64,000 nt of DNA from Rhodococcus sp. HNM0569 (GTDB taxonomy: Bacteria > Actinomycetota > Actinomycetes > Mycobacteriales > Mycobacteriaceae): assembly GCF_012726205.1 (NCBI RefSeq), contig NZ_JAASAE010000005.1, positions 232,654-296,653 on the forward strand, written 5' to 3'. A model generated the notes under the pieces. The model ran no database searches, was not told the DNA's origin, and saw only the letters and a program-made list of their open reading frames with translations. Shown here in pieces: positions 36,535 to 47,375 of the stretch (position 1 is the stretch's first letter; each line of letters begins with the position of its first letter). A program made the translations under genes and the position numbers.

Positions 36535-36894
36535 TCACGACCGTCTTCGTGGTCGCTGTGTTGTGTCCACCCTGTGTGGACGCGATGTGATCTGCGAAGG
36601 CAGCAAGTGGAGTCCGACTCCCACCCCTCGTCGCGCCGGACATTCCGTTCCCCTGGAGCGGAACAACAGTCCTCAGTGACGTGGTGGTCCGGTCGCCCGG
36701 CTCGACAGGGCCGGGTTCTTCCCCGAGGGAGTCCTCGGGGAGGGCGTGAGTTTCCGGCATTCGTTCCGGTGTCACGCCGACCGGTCGGCAATCGGGCCCC
36801 GTGGGTGAGTTCCTCGCCACGGGGCTTTCTTGTCGGGAACCGGGCAGTGCGGGCTGCAGGCGGTCACCATGCACCGCTCTACCGAGGAGGCCCC
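36535..36894 (+). promoter_or_regulatory. Long structured 5' leader of the infC-rpmI-rplT operon
   Basis: About 360 nt without a credible ORF on the plus strand. It contains an 8-bp hairpin at about 36721-36740 (CCCCGAGG / CCTCGGGG), a GC palindrome near 36777-36788, and a terminator-like hairpin at 36796-36825 followed by TTTCTTGT. L20 and IF3 are known autoregulators of this operon in other bacteria, so attenuation or translational control is plausible. The ligand is not visible from sequence. Confidence 0.5.
36796..36833 (+). terminator. Terminator-like hairpin in the infC leader (candidate attenuator)
   Basis: Stem GCCCCGTGG / CCACGGGGC (36796-36804, 36817-36825), 12-nt loop, then TTTCTTGT. 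It lies 62 nt before the infC Shine-Dalgarno sequence end and no gene ends before it, which argues for conditional termination. Confidence 0.6.
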
Positions 36895-37512
<618 letters not shown>

Positions 37513-37569
37513 CGCCCGACCGAATGCACAACCCGGACCCAGTCCGGTACGACAGAGAACCGAGGATTC

Positions 37570-37764
37570 ATGCCCAAGTCGAAGACCCACAGCGGCACCG
37601 CGAAGCGATTCAAGGTGTCCGGTAGCGGAAAGATCCTGCGCCAGAAGGCCGGTCGCCGCCACCTGCTCGAGCACAAGCCCACCAAGGTCACGCGTCGTCT
37701 CGACGGCAAGACCGAGGTCGCGAAGGCGGACGTTCCCCGCATCAAGCGCCTGCTCGACATCTGA
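37570..37764 (+). CDS. rpmI: 50S ribosomal protein L35
   Basis: A 64-aa basic ribosomal protein, [20 protein letters not shown] at the start and the typical [15 protein letters not shown] later. It is the middle gene of the IF3-L35-L20 operon. GAACCGAGG lies upstream of the ATG. Confidence 0.97.
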   Translation: MPKSKTHSGTAKRFKVSGSGKILRQKAGRRHLLEHKPTKVTRRLDGKTEVAKADVPRIKRLLDI

Positions 37765-37850
37765 CGACCGTTCCCCGACCATCGACCGGGTCGTGGCCCA
37801 CGCGCACGAGCGTTCGGCCCCCCGATCACAGAGACTGACAGGATTTACCA

Positions 37851-38240
37851 GTGGCACGCGTAAAGAGGGCGGTCAACGCCCAGAAGAAGCGCCGTTCGAC
37901 TCTCGAGGCATCGAAGGGCTACCGCGGACAGCGGTCGCGCCTGTACCGCAAGGCGAAGGAGCAGCAGCTCCACTCGCTCACCTACGCCTACCGCGACCGC
38001 CGCGCGCGCAAGGGTGACTTCCGCAAGCTGTGGATCACGCGCATCAACGCCGCCGCGCGGGCGAACGACATCACGTACAACCGCCTCGTCCAGGGCCTCA
38101 AGCTCGCGGGCGTCGAGGTCGACCGCAAGAACCTCGCAGAGCTCGCGGTCAACGACGCCGCGGCGTTCGCCGGTCTCGTCGCAGTCGCGAAGGCAGCTCT
38201 GCCTGCCGACGTGAACGCTCCGGCCGGAGAAGCGGCCTGA
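37851..38240 (+). CDS. rplT: 50S ribosomal protein L20
   Basis: A 129-aa 23S-rRNA-binding assembly protein. [35 protein letters not shown] and [16 protein letters not shown] are diagnostic. GTG at 37851. Its globular C-domain is the part that represses the operon in other bacteria. Confidence 0.97.
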   Translation: MARVKRAVNAQKKRRSTLEASKGYRGQRSRLYRKAKEQQLHSLTYAYRDRRARKGDFRKLWITRINAAARANDITYNRLVQGLKLAGVEVDRKNLAELAVNDAAAFAGLVAVAKAALPADVNAPAGEAA

Positions 38241-38281
38241 GTTCGTCGTCGCCCCGGCGATCGACAGCCGATCCCGAACTC

Positions 38282-39118
38282 GTGGATCCCGAACGGCCCG
38301 TGGAGGCGCTCACCGAGCGCACTCCACGGGTCGTTTCCGCTGTCAAGCTCCATCGCGGGGCCGAGCGCCGCAAGACCGGCCGCTTCCTCGTCGAGGGGGA
38401 GAACGCCGTCGCCGAGGCGTTGCACGATGCCCGCGTCCACGACGTGTTCGTCACCGCCGACGCGGCGCAGCGATATGCCGCCGTCGTCGCCGCGGCCCGG
38501 AAGCGTGGCGTGCGGGTGTCGACGGTCACCGACAAGGCCGCGCGGGCGCTCAGTGACACGGTCACACCCCCCGGGGTCGTCGCAGTCGCCGACGTCGTCG
38601 ACGTCCCCGTCGAGGATGCGCTCACGCGCGGCGCCCGGCTCGTCGCGGTCCCCGTCGGGGTCGGCGAGCCCGGCAACGCCGGCACCCTCGTCCGCGTCTC
38701 CGACGCGGTCGGAGCTGATGGGATCGTCTTCGCGGGCGACAGTGTCGACCCTCACAACGGCAAGGCCGTGCGCTCGTCCGCGGGCAGCCTGTTCCACCTT
38801 CCGGTGGTGCGCGAACGCGACGTCGACGCCGTGCTCGACGCTCTGCACGGATCAGGGTTCACCGTGCTGGCGACGACCGTCGACGGCGAGATCGAACTCG
38901 ACGACGCGGACGAATTGCTCGCGCAGCCGACCGCGTGGCTGTTCGGCAGCGAAGCGCACGGATTGCCGCCCGACCTCGCCGCACGTGCCGACCACCGCGT
39001 GCGCATCCCCATCCGCGGCCGCGCCGAGAGCCTGAACCTCGCGACCGCCGCGTCGATCTGCCTGTACTCGAGTGCGCGCGTGCAGGCCCGCGCCGCCCGC
39101 GCGGAAAACGGGTCCTGA
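38282..39118 (+). CDS. tsnR: TrmH/SpoU family 23S rRNA or tRNA 2'-O-methyltransferase
   Basis: A 278-aa SPOUT methyltransferase. An N-terminal substrate-binding domain (RVVSAVKLHRGAERRKTGRFLVEGENAV) precedes the knotted catalytic domain with motif 1 EPGNAGTLVRVSDAVGADG, motif 2 AWLFGSEAHGLPPDLA and motif 3 IPIRGRAESLNLATAASICLY. The M. tuberculosis homologue in the same position is called TsnR. The start is uncertain: GTG at 38282 is chosen; the frame is open back into rplT, and a CTG overlapping the rplT stop is another option. The actual RNA target is not known. Confidence 0.85.
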   Translation: MDPERPVEALTERTPRVVSAVKLHRGAERRKTGRFLVEGENAVAEALHDARVHDVFVTADAAQRYAAVVAAARKRGVRVSTVTDKAARALSDTVTPPGVVAVADVVDVPVEDALTRGARLVAVPVGVGEPGNAGTLVRVSDAVGADGIVFAGDSVDPHNGKAVRSSAGSLFHLPVVRERDVDAVLDALHGSGFTVLATTVDGEIELDDADELLAQPTAWLFGSEAHGLPPDLAARADHRVRIPIRGRAESLNLATAASICLYSSARVQARAARAENGS

Positions 39119-39128
39119 CTGCCGATAA

Positions 39129-40334
<1,206 letters not shown>

Positions 40335-40388
40335 CCCGCGCCGTCACCGACACCACGCATCCGGACGAGACGAAAGAGCTGAACAGAC

Positions 40389-42875
40389 GTGCGAGTAGCG
40401 CAATCCTGGCTGACCGAAGTCCTGCAGCGGGCCAATCCCGACTGGGAGACCACCGCGGCCGAACTGGACGAGGGTTTCGTCCGGGTGGGGCTCGAGGTCG
40501 AAGAGGTCGATCCGCTCCCCGCCGTCGACGGGCCGCTCGTGATCGGCAAGGTCGTCTCGATCGAGGAGCTCACCGGCTTCAAGAAGCCCATCCGCTTCTG
40601 TCAGGTCGACGTCGGCAATCCGGAACCGCAGGAAATCGTCTGCGGCGCACGTAACTTCGCGGAGGGCGATCTGGTCGTCGTCGCCCTGCCGGGTACGACG
40701 CTGCCGGGCGGCTTCGAGATCGCCGAACGCAAGACCTACGGCAAGTACTCCCGCGGCATGATCTGCTCGGTGTCGGAACTCGGTCTCGGCTCCGATCACT
40801 CCGGGATCCTCGTGCTCGCACCGGGTTCGAGCCTGCCCGGCGCCGACGCGCGCGAGTTCCTCGGCCTCGACGACACGGTGATCGAGCTCAACATCACGCC
40901 CGACCGCGGGTACTGCTTCTCGGTGCGCGGGCTCACGCGCGAACTCGCCAACGGTTTCGACCTCGAGTTCGCCGACCCCGCATTCGTACCCGCACTGCCC
41001 GCCGAGGGCGACGCGTGGCCGGTGCGGGTCGAGCCGGAGTCGGGTGCGACGCGCTTCGCGATGAGACGAGTGACCGGTATCGACCCGGCGGCCACGACGC
41101 CGTGGTGGATGCAGCGCCGCCTGCTGTTGTCGGGGGTGCGGCCCATCTCGCCCGCTGTCGACGTCACCAACTACGTGCTGCTCGAACTGGGGCAGCCGCT
41201 GCACGCGTTCGACGCGGCCAAGGTGTCCGGGGAACTCGTCATCCGCCGCGCACAGCGGGGGGAGACCCTCGTCACTCTCGACGACACCGAACGCACCCTC
41301 GATCCCGAGGACGTCGTGATCGCCGACGACACGGGAGCCGTGTCGCTCGCCGGTGTGATGGGCGGTGCGAGTACCGAGGTCGCGACCGACACCACCGACG
41401 TCCTGCTCGAGGCCGCCGCGTGGAGCCCGCTCGCGGTGTTCCGTACCGCGCGCAGACACAAGCTCGGCAGCGAGGCGAGCAAGCGGTTCGAGCGCACGGT
41501 CGATCCCGCGCTCGCCGCACACGCGCTCGACCGCGCCGCGTCGCTGCTCGTCGACATCGCGGGCGGCCGTGTCGAGCCTCTGCTCACCGACGTCGGCGAC
41601 GTACCCGCGCGGCCCGCCGTCCACATGGACATCGATCTTCCCGACCGGGTCGCGGGCGTCGAGTACCCGAACGGCACGGCGGCGCGCAGACTCACCCAGA
41701 TCGGGTGCGCCGTCGAGGTCGGCGTCAGCGCCTCCGGGCACGGCGAGATCGTCGCGACGCCGCCGTCGTGGCGCCCCGATCTCGAGCAGCCGGCCGACCT
41801 CGTCGAGGAGGTGCTACGGCTCGAGGGGCTCGAGCGCATCCCGTCGGTGCTGCCACCCGCCCCGCCCGGGCGGGGGCTCACTCCCCGGCAGAAGCGCACC
41901 CGCGCGGTGGGTCGCGCGCTCGCCTACAGCGGATACGTCGAGGTGCTGCCGCCGGAGTTCCTGCCCGCCGACGTGTTCGACGTGTGGGGACTGCCGGCAG
42001 ACGATCCACGCCGGAACACCACCAAGGTGCTCAACCCGCTCGAAGCGGACCGTCCGGACCTGCCGACCACGCTGCTGCCCGGCATGCTGGAGATCCTGCA
42101 GCGCAATGTGTCCCGCGGCCAGCGCGACCTGTCGCTGTTCGGCATCGCGCAGGTCGTTCTGCCCGGTCCCGACACCAAGCCGGTTCCCGCGCTTCCGGTC
42201 GACCGCAGGCCCACCGACGAACAGATCGCGCAACTCGAGGCGTCGCTGCCCGCACAGCCGCAACGCGTCGCGGGTGTGCTCACGGGGCTGCGTGAGCCGA
42301 GTGGACCGTGGGGCCCCGGCCGCGACGCGGACGCGACCGACGCATTCGCCGCCGTCCGCACCGTTGCCGACGCGGCGGGAGTTGGCGTCGCACTGCGCGC
42401 GGTCGATCATCTGCCGTTCCATCCGGGCCGCGGTGCGGAGGTTCTGCAGGGAGATCGGGTCGTCGGCTACGCGGGTGAACTGCATCCCGCGGTGCTCGAG
42501 CGGGCCGGACTGCCTCCGCGCACGTGCGCGTTCGAGATCGACCTCACCGCACTGCCGCTCGTCGAGAACTATCCGGCGCCGCAGGTGTCGCCTTTCCCGG
42601 CGGTGCTGCAGGACGTCGCTGTCGTGGTGGCACGCGAGGTTGCGGCCGAGACGGTGCGCGATGCGCTCGTGTCGGGCGGTGGCGCACTGCTCGAGGACGT
42701 CCGATTGTTCGACGTCTTCGAAGGCGATCAGGTGGGCGAGGGCAACAAGTCGCTCGCTTTCGCGCTCCGCTTCCGTGCCAGCGACCGTACGCTCACCGAG
42801 GACGAGGCGAGCGCCGCGCGCGACGCCGCCGTCGACGCGGCGGCGCGTGCCGTGGGAGCCCGCCTGCGCGCGTGA
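40389..42875 (+). CDS. pheT: Phenylalanine--tRNA ligase beta subunit
   Basis: An 828-aa subunit with the tRNA-binding OB domain near the start ([26 protein letters not shown]), B3/B4 editing domain, B5 domain ([15 protein letters not shown]), a catalytic-like core and the C-terminal anticodon-binding ferredoxin-like domain ([18 protein letters not shown] to the end). GTG at 40389, 54 nt after pheS, in one operon. All domains appear intact. Confidence 0.96.
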   Translation: MRVAQSWLTEVLQRANPDWETTAAELDEGFVRVGLEVEEVDPLPAVDGPLVIGKVVSIEELTGFKKPIRFCQVDVGNPEPQEIVCGARNFAEGDLVVVALPGTTLPGGFEIAERKTYGKYSRGMICSVSELGLGSDHSGILVLAPGSSLPGADAREFLGLDDTVIELNITPDRGYCFSVRGLTRELANGFDLEFADPAFVPALPAEGDAWPVRVEPESGATRFAMRRVTGIDPAATTPWWMQRRLLLSGVRPISPAVDVTNYVLLELGQPLHAFDAAKVSGELVIRRAQRGETLVTLDDTERTLDPEDVVIADDTGAVSLAGVMGGASTEVATDTTDVLLEAAAWSPLAVFRTARRHKLGSEASKRFERTVDPALAAHALDRAASLLVDIAGGRVEPLLTDVGDVPARPAVHMDIDLPDRVAGVEYPNGTAARRLTQIGCAVEVGVSASGHGEIVATPPSWRPDLEQPADLVEEVLRLEGLERIPSVLPPAPPGRGLTPRQKRTRAVGRALAYSGYVEVLPPEFLPADVFDVWGLPADDPRRNTTKVLNPLEADRPDLPTTLLPGMLEILQRNVSRGQRDLSLFGIAQVVLPGPDTKPVPALPVDRRPTDEQIAQLEASLPAQPQRVAGVLTGLREPSGPWGPGRDADATDAFAAVRTVADAAGVGVALRAVDHLPFHPGRGAEVLQGDRVVGYAGELHPAVLERAGLPPRTCAFEIDLTALPLVENYPAPQVSPFPAVLQDVAVVVAREVAAETVRDALVSGGGALLEDVRLFDVFEGDQVGEGNKSLAFALRFRASDRTLTEDEASAARDAAVDAAARAVGARLRA

Positions 42876-42882
42876 CGGCGCG

Positions 42883-43983
42883 TCAGTCCTCCTCGGGTGA
42901 TGCCGGGTCCGGCTCGGACACTACCGCCGGGTCCGGCGGTATACCCTGATCGGTCCACACGTCGGGGACGACCGTCTCCACACGTCGGCCGTGTTCGTCG
43001 AGCACGGTGCCGAACAACTTGTGCAGGCGCAGGTTGATCGCACGGTCGACGATCGTGAGGCCCGGCACGTCGGCGGCCAGTCGAGCTTCGACGCCCGGCA
43101 GTTCGCCCGGACTGTGCAGCCACACCTGCACCACCAGGTTCGCGCTCGCGACGACCGCGAAAGCGTTGCGCACCTCCGGCATCCGCGCCGCCGCACGACC
43201 CGCGTCGTCCAGTCGGGCGGGCGGCACCGAGCACCACAGTGTGGCGAGGACGTTGAATCCCGCTGCGGGGCGCGCGAACTCGCATCGAAAACCGACCAGC
43301 CGGGCGCTCAGGAGACGGTCGAGGCGACGCTTGGTGGCTTGCGGCCCGGTGCCGGCGATGCGGGCGAGATCGCGCATCGGGGTGCGGCCGTCGGCGGCGA
43401 GCGCTGCGAGTACGCGTCGATCGTCCGGGGTGATCCGGGTGGGGGTGAGGGGGCGACCCGAGCGGGGGTGCGGCGCGGAGGCGTCCGGTTCCTCGCCGGG
43501 GGCCAGTGCGTCCAGCCGCCACGCGCCGCCCTGCGCGAACCATCGCGTGACGACATGGGTGCGGATCGCCTCGACGCCGGGTAGCCGCGTGAGTGTGTCG
43601 CGGACGAGTTCGACGCTGCGAGAGAAGGAGTCGGTGCCGGTCGTGACGAGTAGGCTGGCCGGCTCGGAGATCTCCTCGATCGTCGCGGCGTGGGGCAGCG
43701 CGGCCAACGCGCGCACGGTGTCGGCGGTGCGGTGCGGCGCGCATGTGAGTTCGACGAGCGTCGTACTCACCTCCTCCAGCACGCGCGCCCCCGGTGTCAG
43801 AGTGACCCAGGCGAGGTTCGCGTCGGTGAGCCTCGTCCACCGGCGTGCGAGCGTCGCGGCGTCGAGGCCGAGCGAGTCCGACAGGGCGAGCCATGTGGAG
43901 CGCGGCGACCATTGCAGGGCATTGATTATCCTCAGGTCGATTTCGTCTATCCCGCGGAACTTCTCCGGCGCGTGCGCACTCAT
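42883..43983 (-). CDS. Tandem (double) Lrp/AsnC family transcriptional regulator
   Basis: A 366-aa protein made of two Lrp units. Each has an N-terminal HTH (IDEIDLRIINALQWSPRSTWLALSDSLG; DRRVLAALAADGRTPMRDLARIAG) and a ligand-sensing RAM-like domain. Single Lrp proteins are near 150 aa, so this is an internal duplication or fusion known from actinobacteria. ATG at 43983. It is divergent from the flavoprotein operon with 58 nt between the starts, so it is the natural candidate to control that operon in response to a small molecule such as an amino acid. Confidence 0.87.
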   Translation of the reverse strand: MSAHAPEKFRGIDEIDLRIINALQWSPRSTWLALSDSLGLDAATLARRWTRLTDANLAWVTLTPGARVLEEVSTTLVELTCAPHRTADTVRALAALPHAATIEEISEPASLLVTTGTDSFSRSVELVRDTLTRLPGVEAIRTHVVTRWFAQGGAWRLDALAPGEEPDASAPHPRSGRPLTPTRITPDDRRVLAALAADGRTPMRDLARIAGTGPQATKRRLDRLLSARLVGFRCEFARPAAGFNVLATLWCSVPPARLDDAGRAAARMPEVRNAFAVVASANLVVQVWLHSPGELPGVEARLAADVPGLTIVDRAINLRLHKLFGTVLDEHGRRVETVVPDVWTDQGIPPDPAVVSEPDPASPEED

Positions 43984-44041
43984 GGCGCAATTATCCTGCA
44001 TTTGCGGGGCCCGATTCGTGCTTCCTGCGACGCTGACGTTC

Positions 44042-45355
44042 ATGCAGGAAAACACGCGGGAACGATACGCGCTCATCGGTGCCGGGCCGTCCGGACTCGC
44101 GGGTGCCCGGAACCTCGACCGGTACGGAGTGCCGTTCGACGGGTTCGAATCCCACAGCGACGTCGGGGGGCTGTGGGACATCGACAACCCGCGCAGCACG
44201 GTGTACCGCTCGGCGCACCTGATCTCGTCGAAGACGACGACCCAGTTCACCGAGTTCCCGATGGCCGAGTCGGTGCCGGACTATCCGGGGCACGCCGCGC
44301 TTGCCGACTACTTCCGTGCGTACGCGGACGAGTTCGGCCTGCGTGAGCGCTTCCGGTTCGGCACCGACGTCGTGCGCGCCGAGCCGGCCGACGACGGGTG
44401 GGTGGTCACGACGCGCGACCACGCGGGCACCGAGACCACGTCGCTGTACGCCGGCGTGATCGCGGCGAACGGCACGCTCGCAACACCGCACGTGCCGGAC
44501 TTCGCGGGCGAGTTCACGGGCGAATTCCTGCACACCGCGCGGTACAAGGACCCGACTCTCTTCGCGGGCAAACGGGTCCTCGTGATCGGTGCGGGGAACT
44601 CGGGTTGCGACATCGCCGTCGACGCCGTGCATCACGCGGCATCGGTCGACCTCAGCGTGCGCCGCGGCTACCACTTCGTGCCCAAATACATGTTCGGGCG
44701 TCCCGCGGACACCCTGACACGGGGACGACCGCTGCCGCCGCGCATCAAACAGCGGGTCGACGCGCTGCTGCTCGCGCAGTTCACCGGCGATCCGACTCGT
44801 TTCGGTCTGCCCGCGCCCGACCACCGGTTGTACGAGTCCCATCCCGTCGTCAACTCGCTGATCCTGCACCATCTCGGGCACGGCGATGTCCGGGTGCGTG
44901 CCGACATCGAGCGGTTCGAAGGGGCCGAGGTCCGCTTCGTCGACGGCGCGGTCGCCGAGTACGACATCGTCGTGAGCGCGACGGGTTACCGCCTCGACTA
45001 TCCCTTCCTCGACCGCGCGCATCTGTCGTGGACCGGCGACGCGCCTCCGTTGTTCCTCAACCTCGCGAGCCCACGCCACCGGAATCTGTTCGTTCTGGGG
45101 ATGGTCGAGGCGTCCGGACTCGGCTGGCAGGGGAGATTCGAGCAGGCCGAGCTCGTTGCGAAGGTGATCGCCGCGCAGACCCGTGCTCCCGGTGCGGCGA
45201 AGGAATTCGCTCGTGCCGCAGCGGGTCCGCCGCCCGATCTGTCCGGCGGCTACCGGTACGTGACGCTGCGGCGCATGGCGTACTACGTCGAGAAGAATGC
45301 CTACCGGCGCGCGGTGCGTGCGTGGTCCGAGCGCATCCCGGTGGGGCCCGCGTGA
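44042..45355 (+). CDS. FMO-like flavin-dependent monooxygenase
   Basis: A 437-aa flavoprotein with FAD motif GAGPSGLAGARNL (near residue 13), NADPH motif GAGNSGCDIAVDA and an FMO-like FxGxxxH motif in FAGEFTGEFLHTARY. The late motif VVSATGYRLDYPFL is also typical. Members oxygenate soft nucleophiles or carry out Baeyer-Villiger reactions. The ATG at 44042 has no clear Shine-Dalgarno site. Its stop overlaps the transporter gene (GTGA). Substrate unknown; an amine, ketone or thioether taken up by the neighbouring transporter is possible. Confidence 0.82.
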   Translation: MQENTRERYALIGAGPSGLAGARNLDRYGVPFDGFESHSDVGGLWDIDNPRSTVYRSAHLISSKTTTQFTEFPMAESVPDYPGHAALADYFRAYADEFGLRERFRFGTDVVRAEPADDGWVVTTRDHAGTETTSLYAGVIAANGTLATPHVPDFAGEFTGEFLHTARYKDPTLFAGKRVLVIGAGNSGCDIAVDAVHHAASVDLSVRRGYHFVPKYMFGRPADTLTRGRPLPPRIKQRVDALLLAQFTGDPTRFGLPAPDHRLYESHPVVNSLILHHLGHGDVRVRADIERFEGAEVRFVDGAVAEYDIVVSATGYRLDYPFLDRAHLSWTGDAPPLFLNLASPRHRNLFVLGMVEASGLGWQGRFEQAELVAKVIAAQTRAPGAAKEFARAAAGPPPDLSGGYRYVTLRRMAYYVEKNAYRRAVRAWSERIPVGPA

Positions 45356-46269
45356 GCGGCGACGTCGACTCGGTCACGCTGAACTTCTCGCCGGGTTCGC
45401 TGATCGCACTCGACATCGTGCTCGCGGCGATCATGCTCGGCATCGCGCTCGACACGTCGGTCGCCGACTTCCGTCGCGCGCTGCGCAGGCCCAAGGCGAT
45501 GGCCGTGGGCGTCGCGGCCCAGTTTCTGCTGTTGCCCGCGATCACGTTCGCGCTCACGGTGATACTCGATCCTGCGCCGTCGGTCGCGCTCGGCATGATC
45601 CTCGTGGCGTGTTGTCCGCCGGGCAACATCTCGAACGTGCTGACCCACCGCGCGGGCGGCGACGTCGCCCTGTCGGTGTCGATGACCGCGGTGTCGAACG
45701 TGTTGTCGATCTTCCTGCTGCCGCTCAACTTCGCGTTCTGGGGCAGCAGACGCGACGAGACTCATGCGCTGCTGCGCTCGGTGGATCTCGACGCTGCGCA
45801 GATGGTCGTCGAGATCGCGCTGATCATCGGGCTGCCGTTCGTGCTCGGCATCTGGACTGCACGCCGCGCACCGGGATTGGCGGCCAAGGCCCAACCGTGG
45901 GTCAAGAACGGCGCGCTCGTCGCGCTCCTCGTGTTCATCGTCGCCGCGCTCGCAGGCAATGCGTCGTACTTCGCCGGATACATCGGCGTCGTGTTGCTCG
46001 CGGTGTTCGTGCACGACGCGCTGGCGTTGGGTCTCGGCTACGTGTGCGGGTGGGCGACCGGTCTGCCCGAGTTCAGCAGGCGGGCCGTGTCGTTCGAGGT
46101 CGGCGTGCGCAATGCGGGTCTCGGTCTCGGGCTCGTGGTCACATTCTTCGACGGTCTCGGCGGCATGGCGATCGTCGCGGGCTGGTGGGGCATCTGGGAC
46201 ATCGTCGCGGGGCTCGTCCTTGCGACGGCATGGTCCCGTCGTCGGATCCGAACGGAGGCAACGGCATGA
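45352..46269 (+). CDS. Bile acid:sodium symporter (BASS) family transporter
   Basis: A 305-aa membrane protein with about nine or ten hydrophobic segments. The conserved Na+-site region VACCPPGNISNVLTHRAGGDVALSVSMTAVSN and the second crossover FEVGVRNAGLGLGLVV identify the BASS fold. GTG at 45352 overlaps the flavoprotein stop, and its own stop overlaps the epimerase start (ATGA), so all three are translationally linked. BASS proteins carry sterol acids, pantoate, pyruvate and other organic anions. Confidence 0.85.
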   Translation: MSGDVDSVTLNFSPGSLIALDIVLAAIMLGIALDTSVADFRRALRRPKAMAVGVAAQFLLLPAITFALTVILDPAPSVALGMILVACCPPGNISNVLTHRAGGDVALSVSMTAVSNVLSIFLLPLNFAFWGSRRDETHALLRSVDLDAAQMVVEIALIIGLPFVLGIWTARRAPGLAAKAQPWVKNGALVALLVFIVAALAGNASYFAGYIGVVLLAVFVHDALALGLGYVCGWATGLPEFSRRAVSFEVGVRNAGLGLGLVVTFFDGLGGMAIVAGWWGIWDIVAGLVLATAWSRRRIRTEATA

Positions 46270-47249
46270 CAGGTCGAGCATTGGTGACGGGCGCGAACGG
46301 GTTCCTGGGGCGTGCGGTGGTCGACGCGCTCGTGCGGCGTGGGGTGGACGTCGTCGGCGTCGATCTCGCGGTTCCGGATGCCGCAGCACCCGGTGTGACA
46401 CACGTCGTGGGGGACGTGCGGGACGCGGACGGAATCGACGCGCTGTTCGCGGAGCACCGCCCCGACGTCGTCGTGCACCTCGCATCGATCGTCACACCCG
46501 GCCGCGGGACGACCCCCGAGCAGGAGTACGCCGTCGACGTCGACGGCGCGCGCACCGTGCTCGAGGCGTGTGCCGCGCACGGCACGCGCCGCATCGTGGT
46601 GTCGTCGTCCGGCGCGGCGTACGGCTATCACGAGGACAATCCGGACCCGATCACCGAGTGCGCCGAGGTGCGCGGCAACGACGAGTTCACCTACAGCAAG
46701 CACAAGCGTCTCGTCGAGGAGATGCTCGCGGAGTACCGCAACCACTCGCCGCAACTCGAGCAGGTGGTTTTCCGTATCGGCACGATCCTCGGCGAGCGCG
46801 TCGACAACCAGATCACCGCGCTGTTCGACAAGCCGCGACTGCTTGTCGTGAAGGGCAGCGCGAGCCCGTTCGTGTTCGTGTGGGACACCGACGTCGCCGA
46901 GGTGTTCGCGCTCGCGGTCACCGGCGATCGCGTCGGCGTGTTCAATGTCGCGGGCGACGGCACGATGACCGTGCCGGAGATCGCCGCCGCGATGGGCAAG
47001 TCGACGCTCACACTGCCCGCGTGGGTACTGGCCGCGGCGCTGCGGATCGGCCGGGCCCTCGGCGTCACCGAGCACGGCCCCGAAAGGGTCGGATTCCTGC
47101 AGTACCGGCCGGTCCTGTCGAACCAGCGGCTCAAGGACGTCTTCGGCTACACGCCGCGGTACACGACGCGTGAGGCGTTCGACGCGTATCTCGCGGCCCG
47201 AACGCAGCGTGCCGACCCCGCGAAGGCGGGATCGGCACGCAACGACTGA
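46266..47249 (+). CDS. NAD-dependent epimerase/dehydratase family protein (extended SDR)
   Basis: A 327-aa extended short-chain dehydrogenase with Rossmann motif VTGANGFLGRAVVDAL, HLASIVTPG, and a catalytic Ser-Tyr-Lys set in VSSSGAAYGYHE and FTYSKHK. The C-terminal half holds a substrate pocket of sugar-epimerase type. Third gene of the coupled operon. Such proteins also act as 3-beta-hydroxysteroid or ketone reductases, so a joint catabolic role with the monooxygenase is possible but unproven. Confidence 0.83.
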   Translation: MTGRALVTGANGFLGRAVVDALVRRGVDVVGVDLAVPDAAAPGVTHVVGDVRDADGIDALFAEHRPDVVVHLASIVTPGRGTTPEQEYAVDVDGARTVLEACAAHGTRRIVVSSSGAAYGYHEDNPDPITECAEVRGNDEFTYSKHKRLVEEMLAEYRNHSPQLEQVVFRIGTILGERVDNQITALFDKPRLLVVKGSASPFVFVWDTDVAEVFALAVTGDRVGVFNVAGDGTMTVPEIAAAMGKSTLTLPAWVLAAALRIGRALGVTEHGPERVGFLQYRPVLSNQRLKDVFGYTPRYTTREAFDAYLAARTQRADPAKAGSARND

Positions 47250-47264
47250 CGGGTCGTGTTCGCG

Positions 47265-47375
47265 TCAGTCGTCCTCCGGATCGGGATGCTTGCGCAGATG
47301 CACGATGCTGGCGGCCAGCCCACCCCATACGAAGACGAGGGCGACGAGCATCATGACGACGGCGGTGGCGCTCAT
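47265..47375 (-). CDS. metS: MetS-type small subunit of an NSS transporter
   Basis: A 36-aa single-span membrane peptide (MSATAVVMMLVALVFVWGGL, then a basic-acidic tail HLRKHPDPEDD). It directly follows the large transporter, with its ATG inside an ATGA overlap. In Corynebacterium glutamicum the homologous MetS is required with MetP for methionine and alanine uptake. The match of size, sequence style and position makes the call reliable. Confidence 0.82.
   Translation of the reverse strand: MSATAVVMMLVALVFVWGGLAASIVHLRKHPDPEDD

Noticed and set aside
36058..36894. IF-3 starting far upstream of 36895
   Set aside because: The frame is open through the DUF1844 antisense region, but the upstream text has no similarity to IF-3 and includes the hairpins of the leader.
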